DNA of 62,642 nt. It comes from Spirobacillus cienkowskii (GTDB lineage: Bacteria; Bdellovibrionota_B; Oligoflexia; Silvanigrellales; Silvanigrellaceae). Below the pieces are notes generated by a model. The model saw only the letters and a program-made list of their open reading frames with translations. It was not told where the DNA came from and searched no databases. Shown here piece after piece: positions 46,397 to 55,830 of the stretch (its first letter is position 1; the number at the start of each line of letters is the position of its first letter). Both the position numbers and the translations under genes were made by a program. The stretch is taken from contig QOVW01000002.1 of assembly GCA_003339605.1 (NCBI GenBank), positions 1 to 62,642 of the forward strand. Reading direction: 5' to 3'.

Positions 46397-47989
46397 TTAA
46401 TTTTTTGACTTGGTATGTTTTTGCATTAGCTTATTATAAATTTTATTTGATTCTGATTTGTTTAGCGAGGTTTTGTTAGAAAGTATAAATATAATTATAC
46501 TATTTATTGCAACCACCAAGAAAGATAACTCCATACTAATAATTCCAATTCCGCCTCCAAAAGTGCTTAGATAAGAAATGATTCCAGAAAAAACAAGGTA
46601 TACAGCGAGCCAAATAAAAGACTTAAGATGCAATATTTCATTTTTATTATTTTTATTAAAAATATGTGTAAAAGAAAAGACTATCACACCTAAGAATACT
46701 GCAAATATTAATTTCCATAGTGTATTCCATCCAGTCCAAAGTAACATTAAATTACAAATATAAAATGCAAATAAAGAAATTAAATTATAAAATGGAAGTT
46801 TAAATGGTCTTTCAATTGAAGCAAAATTTTTACGAAATATTGGTAAACATAATGGGCCACAAGCAAGAGTTAACACAATTGCAGAAGATAAAAATGCAAT
46901 CATTGATTGCCAGCCAGAAAAAGGTAAAAATAAAAGTAAACCAATAATATAGTTTGCAATAATTGCAAGCCATGGAATAGAAAATCGATTTACTTTTGCA
47001 AAAGCTTTTGGAGCATCATTTTGTAAACTTATTGAATATAAAATTCTTGAAGAAGCAGCAACATATCCAACAGCGGTACCTAATGGAGAAATAAAAGCAT
47101 CGACATATAAAACTTTAACCATAAAACCTAAACCTAATGCTAAAAATATTCCTGCAAAAGGTCCTGAATCACCACTAAATTGAATTTTATCCCATCCAGC
47201 TGCAACTGCAGAAGGATCGATTGCTAAAATAAAACCCAACTGCAAGAGTGTATATAACAGCATGCATGCAGCAATTGATCCAAATAATGCTATAGGTATT
47301 GATTTTTGAGGATTTTTTGCTTCTCCTGCAACAAAAATAGCAGTTTGAAAACCAAAAAAAGAAAAGCTTACTCCGCCTATTGCGATGGAAGAAAGAACAC
47401 CGGTAAAACCAAATGGCGCAAACTCAGAAGATGTTAAGTTTGATGGGTGAATTTGTGTTGTTAAAAGTAATATTGCAACGGATAATGGAACAATTAATTT
47501 CCATACTACCACAAGCTTTGTCGTTTCGGTCATGATTTTAACGCCAACTATATTAATAAAAGACATTATTCCTAATAATAAAGCGGCAAATAATAAGCCT
47601 TTATCAGTAAGAACTTGATTATTATTTATTTTTTCGGTTAAATTTGGAATATAGTTTGAAGCATATTGCAGTATTGCTTGAACTTCAATTGGTGCAATAA
47701 CCATTGTCCAGAGCCATGTTATCCATGCAAAAATCGCACCTGTCATTTTACCATGACTGAGGGTGACAAAAGCTGTTGAGCCTCCACTTAGTGGAAGCAT
47801 TGTTGAAAGTTCTGCAAATGTTAGAGCAATGATACCGACACAAAAACCACCTATAATCCATGAAAGTATTGCTGCTGGTCCAGCCGTTTGGGCAGTGTAA
47901 AACGAGCCAAATAACCAACCGGAGCCAATAATAGATCCAATTGATAAAAAAAGGAGGCTAGTTTTTGAAATATTTCTCTTTAGTTCCAT
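46397..47989 (-). CDS. APC-family amino acid permease
   Basis: The protein (about 530 residues from the chosen start) has around twelve or more hydrophobic segments. The N-terminus, SIGSIIGSGWLFG, is the glycine-rich substrate-binding turn of APC transporters, followed by AELSTMLPLSGGSTAFV and FFGFQTAIFVAGEAKNPQKS. It imports or exchanges amino acids across the inner membrane; the substrate cannot be read. The frame extends upstream to a TTG at 48097, but that would add 36 hydrophilic residues; ATG 47989 places the first helix normally. No partner is adjacent. Confidence 0.85.
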   Translation of the reverse strand: MELKRNISKTSLLFLSIGSIIGSGWLFGSFYTAQTAGPAAILSWIIGGFCVGIIALTFAELSTMLPLSGGSTAFVTLSHGKMTGAIFAWITWLWTMVIAPIEVQAILQYASNYIPNLTEKINNNQVLTDKGLLFAALLLGIMSFINIVGVKIMTETTKLVVVWKLIVPLSVAILLLTTQIHPSNLTSSEFAPFGFTGVLSSIAIGGVSFSFFGFQTAIFVAGEAKNPQKSIPIALFGSIAACMLLYTLLQLGFILAIDPSAVAAGWDKIQFSGDSGPFAGIFLALGLGFMVKVLYVDAFISPLGTAVGYVAASSRILYSISLQNDAPKAFAKVNRFSIPWLAIIANYIIGLLLFLPFSGWQSMIAFLSSAIVLTLACGPLCLPIFRKNFASIERPFKLPFYNLISLFAFYICNLMLLWTGWNTLWKLIFAVFLGVIVFSFTHIFNKNNKNEILHLKSFIWLAVYLVFSGIISYLSTFGGGIGIISMELSFLVVAINSIIIFILSNKTSLNKSESNKIYNKLMQKHTKSKN

Positions 47990-48137
47990 ATTTTGACTTG
48001 CCTTTAAAAGAGAGTAGTGGGTTCCGCTAACCATGTAGTAGGTGTAAGACGGACTGAACAGGTTTTTATGCATGAAAACATTTGGCCTGTCATCCAAAAG
48101 ACAAAAATTTTTTTACTGGGTTTTAGAAGGGTTTTAA

Positions 48138-49115
48138 ATGTTAAAATCAAAAAAGTCTTTAGTTACATTTGAGCACAACGGACAAAGGTTTGATATAGTT
48201 GCTGCAGAATTGTTTAAAGAAATGAGTCGCAAGAAAATTAAAGCAATTATAGATTCAGGTGGAGCTTATATTAATAAACGGAGAGTAATTGTTGCAAAAA
48301 CAGTAGTTAAAACTGGAGATAAAATTGAAATTTTTTGGGAAGAAAATGCTCAAAGTTTATCAAATGCAAGTAAACAATCAGTTACTAGTGTAAATAAAAC
48401 CTTAGGTACGTATATAAGTAAAGAAACGTGTGTTTTTGAAAACGAGGATTTTTTTATTATAAACAAACCAGCAGGGATTTCTAGCCAAGCGACTCTTACT
48501 TCTGATAAAGATTCCATAATTTTTTCATTAAATAAGTTTGACCCAAATAAGTTTAATTTAAAAAAAATGTTTTTGGTGCATAGACTAGATAAAGAAACAT
48601 CTGGTTTAATGATTATCGCTAAAAACCAGAATTCTCAAAAGATTTTTGAAGATTTATTTAGAGATAAAAAAATTAATAAGACTTACGATGCAATATGTTA
48701 TTTCGCTCCAAAAAATCTCGAAGGAGAAATTAATTTTCCTATTGCAAAAGATAATACAAGAAAAAATTGTTATTTTGCAGTTACTAACATAAAATCTAAA
48801 ATTAAAGATCAAAAACAAGCATCAACGTATTATAAAGTAACAAAAATATTTAAAAATAATGAAGCATCATTAATGAGATGCAATCCAAAAACGGGTAGAA
48901 CACATCAAATTAGAGTTCACCTTTCTGCAATTGGATGCCCATTACTTGGTGATAAAACTTATTCTCAAAATATTTATGGTCATCGGTTTTCACAACTTGC
49001 TATTCGTCATATGTTGCATGCAAGTGAGCTTGAGTTTGAAGTAAATGGAAAAATATTTCATTTTACTTCAAACTTGCCAGAAGATTTTGAACGCATAATT
49101 AAAACTCTAGAATAA
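48138..49115 (+). CDS. RluA-family 23S rRNA/tRNA pseudouridine synthase
   Basis: The 325-residue enzyme starts with an S4-like RNA-binding domain (about 1-75: KKIKAIIDSGGAYINKRRV). The catalytic domain has FFIINKPAGI, the motif VHRLDKETSGL with catalytic Asp at 151, and CNPKTGRTHQIRVHL. This layout is that of RluC/RluD, which modify 23S rRNA. The exact target position cannot be told from sequence. AGAAGGG precedes the ATG. It is divergent from the permease. Confidence 0.93.
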   Translation: MLKSKKSLVTFEHNGQRFDIVAAELFKEMSRKKIKAIIDSGGAYINKRRVIVAKTVVKTGDKIEIFWEENAQSLSNASKQSVTSVNKTLGTYISKETCVFENEDFFIINKPAGISSQATLTSDKDSIIFSLNKFDPNKFNLKKMFLVHRLDKETSGLMIIAKNQNSQKIFEDLFRDKKINKTYDAICYFAPKNLEGEINFPIAKDNTRKNCYFAVTNIKSKIKDQKQASTYYKVTKIFKNNEASLMRCNPKTGRTHQIRVHLSAIGCPLLGDKTYSQNIYGHRFSQLAIRHMLHASELEFEVNGKIFHFTSNLPEDFERIIKTLE

Positions 49116-49233
49116 CTAGGATATTTTTTATTCTTTAAATTTGTTATGCTCTCTTGAAAATTGTTTCTTTGTATTTTAGAAAAGGGTAACCTTATTGCAA
49201 CATCAATTTTAAAAATTGAGGAGGATTTTTTAA

Positions 49234-50466
49234 ATGGCTTATAAACTGATTACGGTTCCAAAGAGTGGTTCGCATATTCAAGCAGATGCGAAAGGAAAAT
49301 TAACTGTTCCCGATAATCCAATCATTCCTTACATTGAAGGTGATGGCACAGGGCCTGATATTTGGAAAGCATCCCAAATGGTGTTTGATGCTGCTGTGCA
49401 AAAAGCATTTGGTGGCAAAAAACAAATTCACTGGATGGAAGTTCCTGCAGGCGAAAAATCATTTAACAATCATGGAAATTGGCTTCCAGATGAAACGATT
49501 GACGCAATTAAAGAATACCGCGTTGCGATAAAAGGCCCTTTAACCACTCCTGTTGGTGGCGGTATTAGAAGTTTAAACGTTGCGCTGCGTCAAATTTTAG
49601 ATTTGTACCAGTGCGTTCGTCCTGTGCGTTGGTATACCAACGTGCCATCGCCAGTGCGTGAGCCGCAAAAAGTAAATATGTGTATTTTTCGCGAAAATAC
49701 AGAAGATATTTACGCTGGAATCGAATTTAAAGCTGGTACCGAAGAACAAAAAAAGCTTCGCGATTTTTTAGTTAATACGCTTGGCAAAAAAGTACGTGAA
49801 GACTCCGGCCTTGGCATAAAGCCAATCAGCGAATTTGGTTCAAAACGTTTGGTAAGAGCAGCAATCAATTATGCAATTAAAAATAAATGCAAAAGCGTTA
49901 CTCTTGTGCATAAGGGTAACATTATGAAGTTTACTGAAGGCGCGTTTCGTGATTGGGGATACGAAGTTGCTAAATCTGAGTTTCGTGATCAGTGTGTCAC
50001 TTGGGATGAATGCAATGGCAACGCTCCAGCAGGTAAAATTTTAGTGAAAGATGCAATTGCAGACAATATGTTTCAACAAGCGCTGTTAAGACCTGATGAG
50101 TATGAAGTATTGGCATGTACAAATTTAAACGGTGACTATCTTTCTGATGCATTGGCAGCGCAAGTTGGTGGCTTAGGCATTGCCCCTGGTGCTAATATTG
50201 GCGATGGCTATGCATTGTTTGAAGCAACCCATGGAACAGCTCCTAAATACGCTGGTCAAGATAAAGTAAATCCAGGCTCTGTAATTCTTAGCGGAAATAT
50301 GATGTTTGAATATTTGGGTTGGCACGAAGTTGTTACTTTAATTGAAAAAGCATTTGAAAAAACGTTGGCACAAAAAGTTGTAACATATGACTTTGCGCGC
50401 CAGTTACCGGGTGCAAAAGAAGTGAAATGTTCTGAGTTTGCTAAAGCAATTATTGCCAATATGTAA
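49234..50466 (+). CDS. icd: NADP-dependent isocitrate dehydrogenase
   Basis: Icd converts isocitrate to 2-oxoglutarate in the citric acid cycle. The 410-residue protein matches the bacterial homodimeric type: [26 protein letters not shown] with the phosphorylatable serine, [28 protein letters not shown] and [17 protein letters not shown] lies eight to nine bases before the ATG. The gene is less AT-rich than its neighbours, as expected for a highly expressed enzyme, and ends in a strong terminator. Confidence 0.97.
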   Translation: MAYKLITVPKSGSHIQADAKGKLTVPDNPIIPYIEGDGTGPDIWKASQMVFDAAVQKAFGGKKQIHWMEVPAGEKSFNNHGNWLPDETIDAIKEYRVAIKGPLTTPVGGGIRSLNVALRQILDLYQCVRPVRWYTNVPSPVREPQKVNMCIFRENTEDIYAGIEFKAGTEEQKKLRDFLVNTLGKKVREDSGLGIKPISEFGSKRLVRAAINYAIKNKCKSVTLVHKGNIMKFTEGAFRDWGYEVAKSEFRDQCVTWDECNGNAPAGKILVKDAIADNMFQQALLRPDEYEVLACTNLNGDYLSDALAAQVGGLGIAPGANIGDGYALFEATHGTAPKYAGQDKVNPGSVILSGNMMFEYLGWHEVVTLIEKAFEKTLAQKVVTYDFARQLPGAKEVKCSEFAKAIIANM

Positions 50467-50494
50467 TAATAACTGTTTCTTTATTTTTATAATT

Positions 50495-50529
50495 AAAAAA
50501 GAGAGCGAATAATGCGCTCTCTTTTTTTT
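50495..50529. terminator. Bidirectional terminator after icd
   Basis: GAGAGCG at 50501-50507 pairs with CGCTCTC at 50515-50521 around a seven-base loop. A-runs precede and T-runs follow, so it can stop transcription from icd (+) and from the convergent secreted-RNase gene (-). Confidence 0.88.
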
Positions 50530-50576
50530 GTGAATACTATGTCTCTGTGAACAAAAATTTAATATGTAAAGAATTT

Positions 50577-52016
50577 TTAAGGAATTATTGTAACAGGAGT
50601 CATCTCTTTAAATGATACATAATGATCTTTTGTAAACCATCTTTTTCCAGTGGTTTTATCAAAAACAACTCTTTTTGCATCGCGTTTTTGTTGTCCTTGA
50701 TATTGAATATCCATTTCATAATATTCAGGTCTATAAAATGGTTTAGATTCTTTTCCTGTTGGTAGTTTCTTTTCATTATTCCAAAATCTTTTGTATTTAT
50801 TTTGGCTAAAGTCAATTGTATCTGTTAAATATTTAGCTCTATGAGGAATCTCTGGTTTTTTTCTCTGAACGACTTCAAACGGGGTATCATCTTCGTCAGA
50901 AGGATGAATTTCACTATTAGATTTCGTTTTTTCTAATGAAGGAAAGCCTGGTACATTATTGTTTTCTTCAACTGGTTTGGGCTTTGCTACAACATTTCCA
51001 CTAACATTAGCGCGCCCTTTTTCTCGTATTGTGGGATGCTCAACAACACCCCTCGCTGGAGGAATACCTCCTTTTGGTCTTATATTTCCAGGAACTAAAA
51101 CTTCGAGAGAAGGTTCTTTCGTAGGGCCTCCCGTAACGAGATCGAGAGCCGCACCTGTAAGAATTTCATCTAAATGTATTCCCCAACCACTACCAAGAGC
51201 TAAGCCGTGCTTATATTCCCAATTGCTACAAATTTGGTCGCCAGCTTTAATAAAGCCCCAATCAGTCGCTGCAATACTCCAGGAAGCAACTCCAACTTGA
51301 TCATAGTCGGGGCCAAATGAATTTGTACAAGTGTTAATTAATTCTCGACAAACGTAATTCCATCTTACGTATTCCTTTAATTTTGACTTATTAAATTGTT
51401 CTATTTGATGAATTGACTCTCGAGATTGTCTTGATAAGTGATAATTATGGTGGAGTTTTTTTTCTTCAATAACAAAATTTTTAAAAACTTTTTGAAAATC
51501 TACTTCTGAAATTGTTTCAAACCATTTTAGCTCTTTTGATTCTAGCTTTTTTAAATAATCTGGTGATTCGCTTGCATAAACTTCATCATTTAATTCTTTC
51601 TGAGAGTCTTCAATGACGCCATGCCGCTTTTTGACAAGATGATGTGGTTCAGGAAATTCATCATTTACTTTATTTCGGAAATGAAAAACATCTCGAGTAT
51701 TTCGTGGTTTTGGTTTTTCTCCTTCGTCAAAATGAATCTTAAAACCAGTGTGCAAGGAGTGATCTAAAACCTGAGCTATCCACAATGATCCCTTAATCCA
51801 GTAACCCCGTTCATCATAGTGGGCCCAAGAATATTTTGGATTTAGATTTGGTTTAGCCCACTGCCATTGTGTGGAATCATTTTTATTCACACAAAATAAA
51901 TATGAACCCATCCCTTCACTATATAATCGTTCTGCATTCACTTTTTGTTGTGAAAATGCAGTAAAAACTCCTGCCATCGCAATTGCAATATTTTTGCATT
52001 TTTTTTTAAAAAACAA
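50577..52016 (-). CDS. Secreted protein with C-terminal barnase-type RNase domain
   Basis: An N-terminal signal peptide (Lys-rich, then IAIAMAGVFTAF, cleavage likely after VNA about 28) exports this 479-residue protein. The middle has four or more Cys and is unrecognised (30-260); a Pro-rich linker follows (about 290-390). The last 60 residues match barnase closely. FWNNEKKLP fits barnase FSNREGKLP; YYEMDIQY fits WREADINY; KRDAKRVVF and KDHYVSFKEM fit the Arg pair and TTDHYQTF. Catalytic residues are Glu434, Arg445/449 and His465. It starts at TTG 52016, six bases after GGAGG. No barstar-like gene lies next to it. Confidence 0.82.
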   Translation of the reverse strand: MFFKKKCKNIAIAMAGVFTAFSQQKVNAERLYSEGMGSYLFCVNKNDSTQWQWAKPNLNPKYSWAHYDERGYWIKGSLWIAQVLDHSLHTGFKIHFDEGEKPKPRNTRDVFHFRNKVNDEFPEPHHLVKKRHGVIEDSQKELNDEVYASESPDYLKKLESKELKWFETISEVDFQKVFKNFVIEEKKLHHNYHLSRQSRESIHQIEQFNKSKLKEYVRWNYVCRELINTCTNSFGPDYDQVGVASWSIAATDWGFIKAGDQICSNWEYKHGLALGSGWGIHLDEILTGAALDLVTGGPTKEPSLEVLVPGNIRPKGGIPPARGVVEHPTIREKGRANVSGNVVAKPKPVEENNNVPGFPSLEKTKSNSEIHPSDEDDTPFEVVQRKKPEIPHRAKYLTDTIDFSQNKYKRFWNNEKKLPTGKESKPFYRPEYYEMDIQYQGQQKRDAKRVVFDKTTGKRWFTKDHYVSFKEMTPVTIIP

Positions 52017-52393
52017 AAAACACCTCCTTTAGTTATAAAGTTTTAGATAAAAAATTATTGTTATTTTTTATTTTAATAATATGATTATATTTGATTTATT
52101 TTTTTGATATTCTTAATAAATAAAGACTACCAATTTGTTTTTTGGTTATCATTAAAATTTTTTAAAATGAAGAGATTGGAAAAAAAAATTAAAATATTTT
52201 AAAATTTTTTACAAAATGATTAAAAATTGCATTAAATTAAAGCGTTTTTGTTAAAATTCGCATTAAAAAGTGTCTTTTGTAGATTTATTTATATGTTTTT
52301 TTACATATATTGTCTTTTTTTTAGGTAGATTTTTTAAAAAATAGCTTACCAATAAAATTTTTAAATAAAATTATTGCGTTTTATTTTTTTAAG

Positions 52394-52436
52394 AAAAAAA
52401 AGCTGCGTTTCCTCCTTTTACAATAGAAAACGCAGC
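52394..52436 (-). terminator. Terminator on the minus strand
   Basis: GCTGCGTTT/AAACGCAGC (52402-52410 with 52428-52436) forms a nine-bp stem, with eight T residues on the minus strand at 52401-52394. It ends a transcript coming from the right, perhaps the candidate structured RNA or the DUF4365 cassette, before the secreted-RNase gene. Confidence 0.8.
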
Positions 52437-52662
52437 ATGAAGCTCAAACTACAACATAATATTGAGAATTAATGAGATTGGGGGAGTGTACTCAAAACTT
52501 TGAGAACAGTTGATTTTTGGTATGTTTGCAGAAAAGGTTGGATTACCAAGCCTAAAAAAAGAGGGAAACATGTTGCGGTTGATGACAACAGATCCCATAT
52601 GGTCGAGGCTAGCGCCATTGCTTAAAGCTTGGTGTTTGACAAAAATTATTTTTAAGAATTCG
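52394..52662 (-). ncRNA. Candidate structured RNA ending in a terminator
   Basis: This stretch is more GC-rich than the surrounding DNA and has no gene-like frame. Minus-strand hairpins include GGGA...TCCC around an inner TGTTG/CAACA (near 52561-52596), TTGG/CCAA around TAAT (near 52537-52552), and CTCAAA/TTTGAG. It ends at the terminator at 52394. A possible promoter (TTGAAT at 52698-52693 and TATGAA-like TTATGA at 52676-52671, 16 bases apart) lies upstream. No known RNA family (tmRNA, 6S, RNase P, SRP) was recognised. It may instead be the decayed end of a lost gene. Confidence 0.33.
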
Positions 52663-52785
52663 CGGTAATTTCATAATGAATTGAATTTTTTGATTCAATA
52701 ATCGTTAAGGCACATCAAGATTTAGTGAATTGAAAGTGTAAGAAAAGAGAATATTTTATAATTACTGACGAGCTATGTCAGTAGA

Positions 52786-53010
52786 TTAAAGTTTTTCAAC
52801 TTCCTTTTGCGCTTGGCTGAGGGCAAGAATATCTCTTTCGCTAAGAGTATAACCAATAGCGCCTAAGAGTTCGGCATAAAAAGTAAAATCGTGCAGTTCT
52901 TGAGCGTACTCTTGGTGCATAAATGCTTCGATCGTGCGATGTCCGATTGTATTAAAATGCGCCAGTTAGATTGCAATGAAGGGAGTCAATAGCAATTGCA
53001 TGTAAATGGC
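52786..53010 (-). pseudogene. Decayed 3' remnant of a second YkgJ-type gene
   Basis: On the minus strand this encodes a tail almost identical to the end of the intact YkgJ-family gene at 54784-55581: both end LSERDILALSQAQKE-x-EKL (x is V or I, then a stop). Upstream an internal deletion joins HRTIE (matching HRTID) directly to QEYAQELH, and a frameshift separates an earlier piece with IDS. Over the best 114 bases there are about five differences, nearly all silent. The remnant was therefore a separate, once-functional paralogue and not a fresh copy. The two-gene cassette at 53050-54701 lies between remnant and intact gene. Confidence 0.8.
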
Positions 53011-53049
53011 TCATTCAATAATGGCAAAGGTGCTTATAGAACCACATTT

Positions 53050-54183
53050 TTATATTTGCACAAAATCACTATAGCCAGTTAAAAGCCATGTTCTTCCTGA
53101 TTTTTCTAGAGTTCCGTTAATTTTGACTTGCTTTTTATCACGATGCCAATTGCACGCTTTGATATAATCAGCTTTGTTTAAAGCAACAGTGATTTTTTTG
53201 GGCAAGTCGTCTTCGTTTGTTTTAATAATAACTGTGTTTTCGATTTCTTCGTCGGTTTCATCTGCAATATTGTCCCGCGATAAACAACATATATTTCCTA
53301 TAATAAATACTTTTCTTGAAGAAATTGATCCACGAAGAACGTTTCCAATTGATCTTAAAGTATCAAATGTTCTTTCTTCAATTATGACAGAAGTATTAGG
53401 TAAGTTTTTTGAAGGTAAAGATTGATCCCAAATTGCGCTAATTTCGACGCTCAAATTAATTCCGTCTTTTTTAAAGTTTGCTAAAGCATCTGCTAGATTT
53501 GCATTTAAACTTGTTTTAAATTCATTGTCTAGATCAATTGAATCTCCATTAATTGCAATTGATCTTGCTTTTTGGGCGCTTTTAATGATTCTTGTAATAA
53601 CTCTTCTTTGTATAGGATCTACATTCTCTGTCTCTTGCTTGATGGACAATTGGTGATGAAATATATGAATTGGTTGCAAATCAAGAGGCATATCCACTGA
53701 GATGACAAAACTACCTATTTCGGTTTGTCCAAAACGAGATTTTTCTATGATTCTTTTAGCATCTTTTAATGCTCTATTAAACATAGGCTTAGCAGATATT
53801 TCTGCGCATGCAGAATAAACAAGTATATCCCTAATATTTTCAATTGCAATTAATGTGTATTCAAGAGGCAGACTTCCTGCAGCGGTTCCAGCACCAATAA
53901 ATCTAAACTTTAAAGTATCAACAGATGGGGATGTAATATTTTTTATAATAGAATTCATATCCCTTTCTTCTAATTGAGATAAAGTGTTAATTACATTAAA
54001 AAGGGATTGTTGATAATCTTTAGAATAAGTGTTTTTAGGAACAAAAACAATTAAGTCTGTATTTTGAAATTTATATTTGAAATTTTCATTTAAGTTATAT
54101 TTTTCTTCAATCCAACCAGATCTTGATAGGTACGATTGAACAAATTCTGGTGTGATAGATGATAAATTTTGAATTAAATTCAT
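53050..54183 (-). CDS. Uncharacterised protein, second gene of DUF4365 cassette
   Basis: The 377-residue protein has no recognised domain. It has mixed alpha/beta character, no signal peptide and no membrane segment. A stretch, KSRFGQTEIGSFVISVDMP, and a C-terminal beta-rich end (KQVKINGTLEKSGRTWLLTG) look conserved-type. It begins within the stop of the DUF4365-like gene (ATGA overlap), so the two proteins are made together. Its composition fits a soluble partner or effector rather than an immunity protein. Function unknown. Confidence 0.68.
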   Translation of the reverse strand: MNLIQNLSSITPEFVQSYLSRSGWIEEKYNLNENFKYKFQNTDLIVFVPKNTYSKDYQQSLFNVINTLSQLEERDMNSIIKNITSPSVDTLKFRFIGAGTAAGSLPLEYTLIAIENIRDILVYSACAEISAKPMFNRALKDAKRIIEKSRFGQTEIGSFVISVDMPLDLQPIHIFHHQLSIKQETENVDPIQRRVITRIIKSAQKARSIAINGDSIDLDNEFKTSLNANLADALANFKKDGINLSVEISAIWDQSLPSKNLPNTSVIIEERTFDTLRSIGNVLRGSISSRKVFIIGNICCLSRDNIADETDEEIENTVIIKTNEDDLPKKITVALNKADYIKACNWHRDKKQVKINGTLEKSGRTWLLTGYSDFVQI

Positions 54184-54701
54184 ATTTTAACCCCTTCTTT
54201 GATATTTTTAAAAAAATTTTTCAGGGCTTCTGGAGTAAATTTTTGTGTTACAGGAATTTCAATTCTCTTTGAAGAATTATTTTTTATTTCTTCTTTTCCA
54301 TGCAAAGAAATCCAATAAGCACAATGTCGAATTTCTAGCCGTTTTTCATCTTGTAAAATCCATTCCGCTTCATTTGTGGGTATTTTAAGTACAATCAGTA
54401 TTCTTTGAGTATTTACTTCTTTAATAATAAGATCATTATATGTTTTTGCCTCTAGATCGTAAATAATAAAATCCTTTTTAACTTCTATATTGTGTGAGCA
54501 TTTTAATTGAACATCAATAGCCACCCCTGATTCGATAAATCTTTTTGTGCCATCTGGTCTTTGTATAGAAGTGACTTCTTTTAAAGTTAAGTCAATTCCA
54601 TAATCATTTTCGGGCTTTGATATATTTACCCCCGCCTTAGCAGCAATCGCTCTTACGTATGCGATGCTTAAATTTTCTTTAATATTTTGAATTGTTGTCA
54701 T
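54180..54701 (-). CDS. DUF4365-like predicted nuclease, first gene of cassette
   Basis: The 173-residue protein opens with LSIAYVRAIAAKAGVNIS, followed by NDYGIDLTLKE and later GVAIDVQLKCS. The D...(D/E)xK pattern (Asp of YGIDL and the DVQLK triad) is that of the DUF4365 family, which has a PD-(D/E)XK-like fold. It is likely a DNA- or RNA-binding nuclease; DUF4365 proteins often occur in phage-defence and variable regions. The stop overlaps the next start (ATGA). There is no clear Shine-Dalgarno before ATG 54701. Confidence 0.78.
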   Translation of the reverse strand: MTTIQNIKENLSIAYVRAIAAKAGVNISKPENDYGIDLTLKEVTSIQRPDGTKRFIESGVAIDVQLKCSHNIEVKKDFIIYDLEAKTYNDLIIKEVNTQRILIVLKIPTNEAEWILQDEKRLEIRHCAYWISLHGKEEIKNNSSKRIEIPVTQKFTPEALKNFFKNIKEGVKI

Positions 54702-54783
54702 GGGAATCTTTCAAATATAAATAGTAAATAGTTTACTACGTATCTTATATATAATATTTTTTTAAACAAAAAAAATGCGGCAA

Positions 54784-55581
54784 TTACAACTTCTCTATTT
54801 CCTTTTGCGCTTGGCTTAAGGCAAGAATATCTCTTTCGCTAAGGGTATAACCAATAGCGCCTAAGAGTTCGGCGTAAAAAGTAAAATCGTGTAGTTCTTG
54901 AGCGTACTCTTGTTTTAGCTCTGCTGCTGAAAGTGGTTTTTCTTGTAAAAAAATATTTAAGCCTTCTGTTGTGCACAAAGCCGCCAGTAATAAGGGCATG
55001 TGTCCAATGGCACTTCTGCCCAGCTCCTTACGCTCAAAAATTTGCAGTTCATTTTGCATGCTAAATCCTTTCTGCATAACCGTATCGATTGTTCGATGCG
55101 GTTTTTTTTGTGCGCACAGCTCTGGAGAATCAATACTGTGGTAAAAAATACATATAGAGGGTTGGATTTCAAATATCCCGCAATGCCCTACCATTGGCTG
55201 ATTAGGGGTATCTTGCCGAAAAAAAGGGCACGGTAGTGCTTCTAACAAAAAATTTTTTTGATCTTTTTCGGTTAGGGGTAGATTACCAATTTTGTTTGCT
55301 ATTTTAAAATACTTATCTACATAAGAAAATAAACATTCTGAGAGTTCTTTTAAATTATGACCATCAACAATTAATTGGTTTAACAACACAAATGCTTCAC
55401 CAATAGTGACAGGTATCATTGCAAAATGGCAGCATGCCCCACACCCTTTTTGGCAGCTTTTTGCCTCATTGGGATATTTTTGTATAAACTGTGTCGTATT
55501 TTGTTCAATTTGTTTTTTTTGTTCTTGGTATAAGTTTAAAATAAATGGGATAAATTTTTGAACTGCAAGGGAGTATTCCAT
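54784..55581 (-). CDS. YkgJ-family cysteine cluster protein
   Basis: The 265-residue protein has the YkgJ-type cluster CQKGCGACCHF near 45-55 and a second Cys set (ALPCPFFRQ, HCGIFEIQPSICIFY), which probably bind zinc or iron-sulfur. There is no signal peptide. Neighbouring the two-gene cassette it has a damaged twin at 52786-53010. The precise function of this widespread family is unknown. The ATG is followed by a normal amphipathic start. Confidence 0.82.
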   Translation of the reverse strand: MEYSLAVQKFIPFILNLYQEQKKQIEQNTTQFIQKYPNEAKSCQKGCGACCHFAMIPVTIGEAFVLLNQLIVDGHNLKELSECLFSYVDKYFKIANKIGNLPLTEKDQKNFLLEALPCPFFRQDTPNQPMVGHCGIFEIQPSICIFYHSIDSPELCAQKKPHRTIDTVMQKGFSMQNELQIFERKELGRSAIGHMPLLLAALCTTEGLNIFLQEKPLSAAELKQEYAQELHDFTFYAELLGAIGYTLSERDILALSQAQKEIEKL

Positions 55582-55735
55582 AAAAAACCTTTCTTCTAAT
55601 GGGTTCTGATAATTTCTAATACATTGATTTTTAATTTATGTTAAATAATTTTTTAAAAAAAATGAATTATTTAAAATTTTAATTTGCTCCACCAGATAGA
55701 TTACCAATAATAAAATATTTTTTAGATAATATGCA

Positions 55736-55764
55736 TTGACTTGCTAAAAAATTAAAAATAACTC
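55736..55764 (+). promoter_or_regulatory. Weak candidate promoter of the tandem binding-protein operon
   Basis: TTGACT at 55736-55741 and TAACTC at 55759-55764 with a 17-base spacer lie 67 bases upstream of the first PotD-like gene. The -10 box is poor and the region is very AT-rich. It is offered because the five genes need a promoter in this 250-base gap, where I see no other feature. Confidence 0.28.
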
Positions 55765-55830
55765 AATAATTGAAATTGGGTTTATGTAATTTTTTTAACA
55801 ATAAAAATATTGGTTGTAAAAATTTAAAAA

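Noticed and set aside
52488-52640. Reading of this stretch as a remnant protein (one minus-strand frame looks protein-like)
   Set aside because: About 75 codons without a start or a family match; the hairpins and terminator make a structured RNA equally likely. It was kept as a candidate RNA only.
52786-54909. Integrative element with att sites in the ykgJ 3' end
   Set aside because: The repeat is the gene tail with silent changes plus a deletion and frameshift, there is no integrase, and the differences are too many for att repeats. A lost paralogue explains it better.
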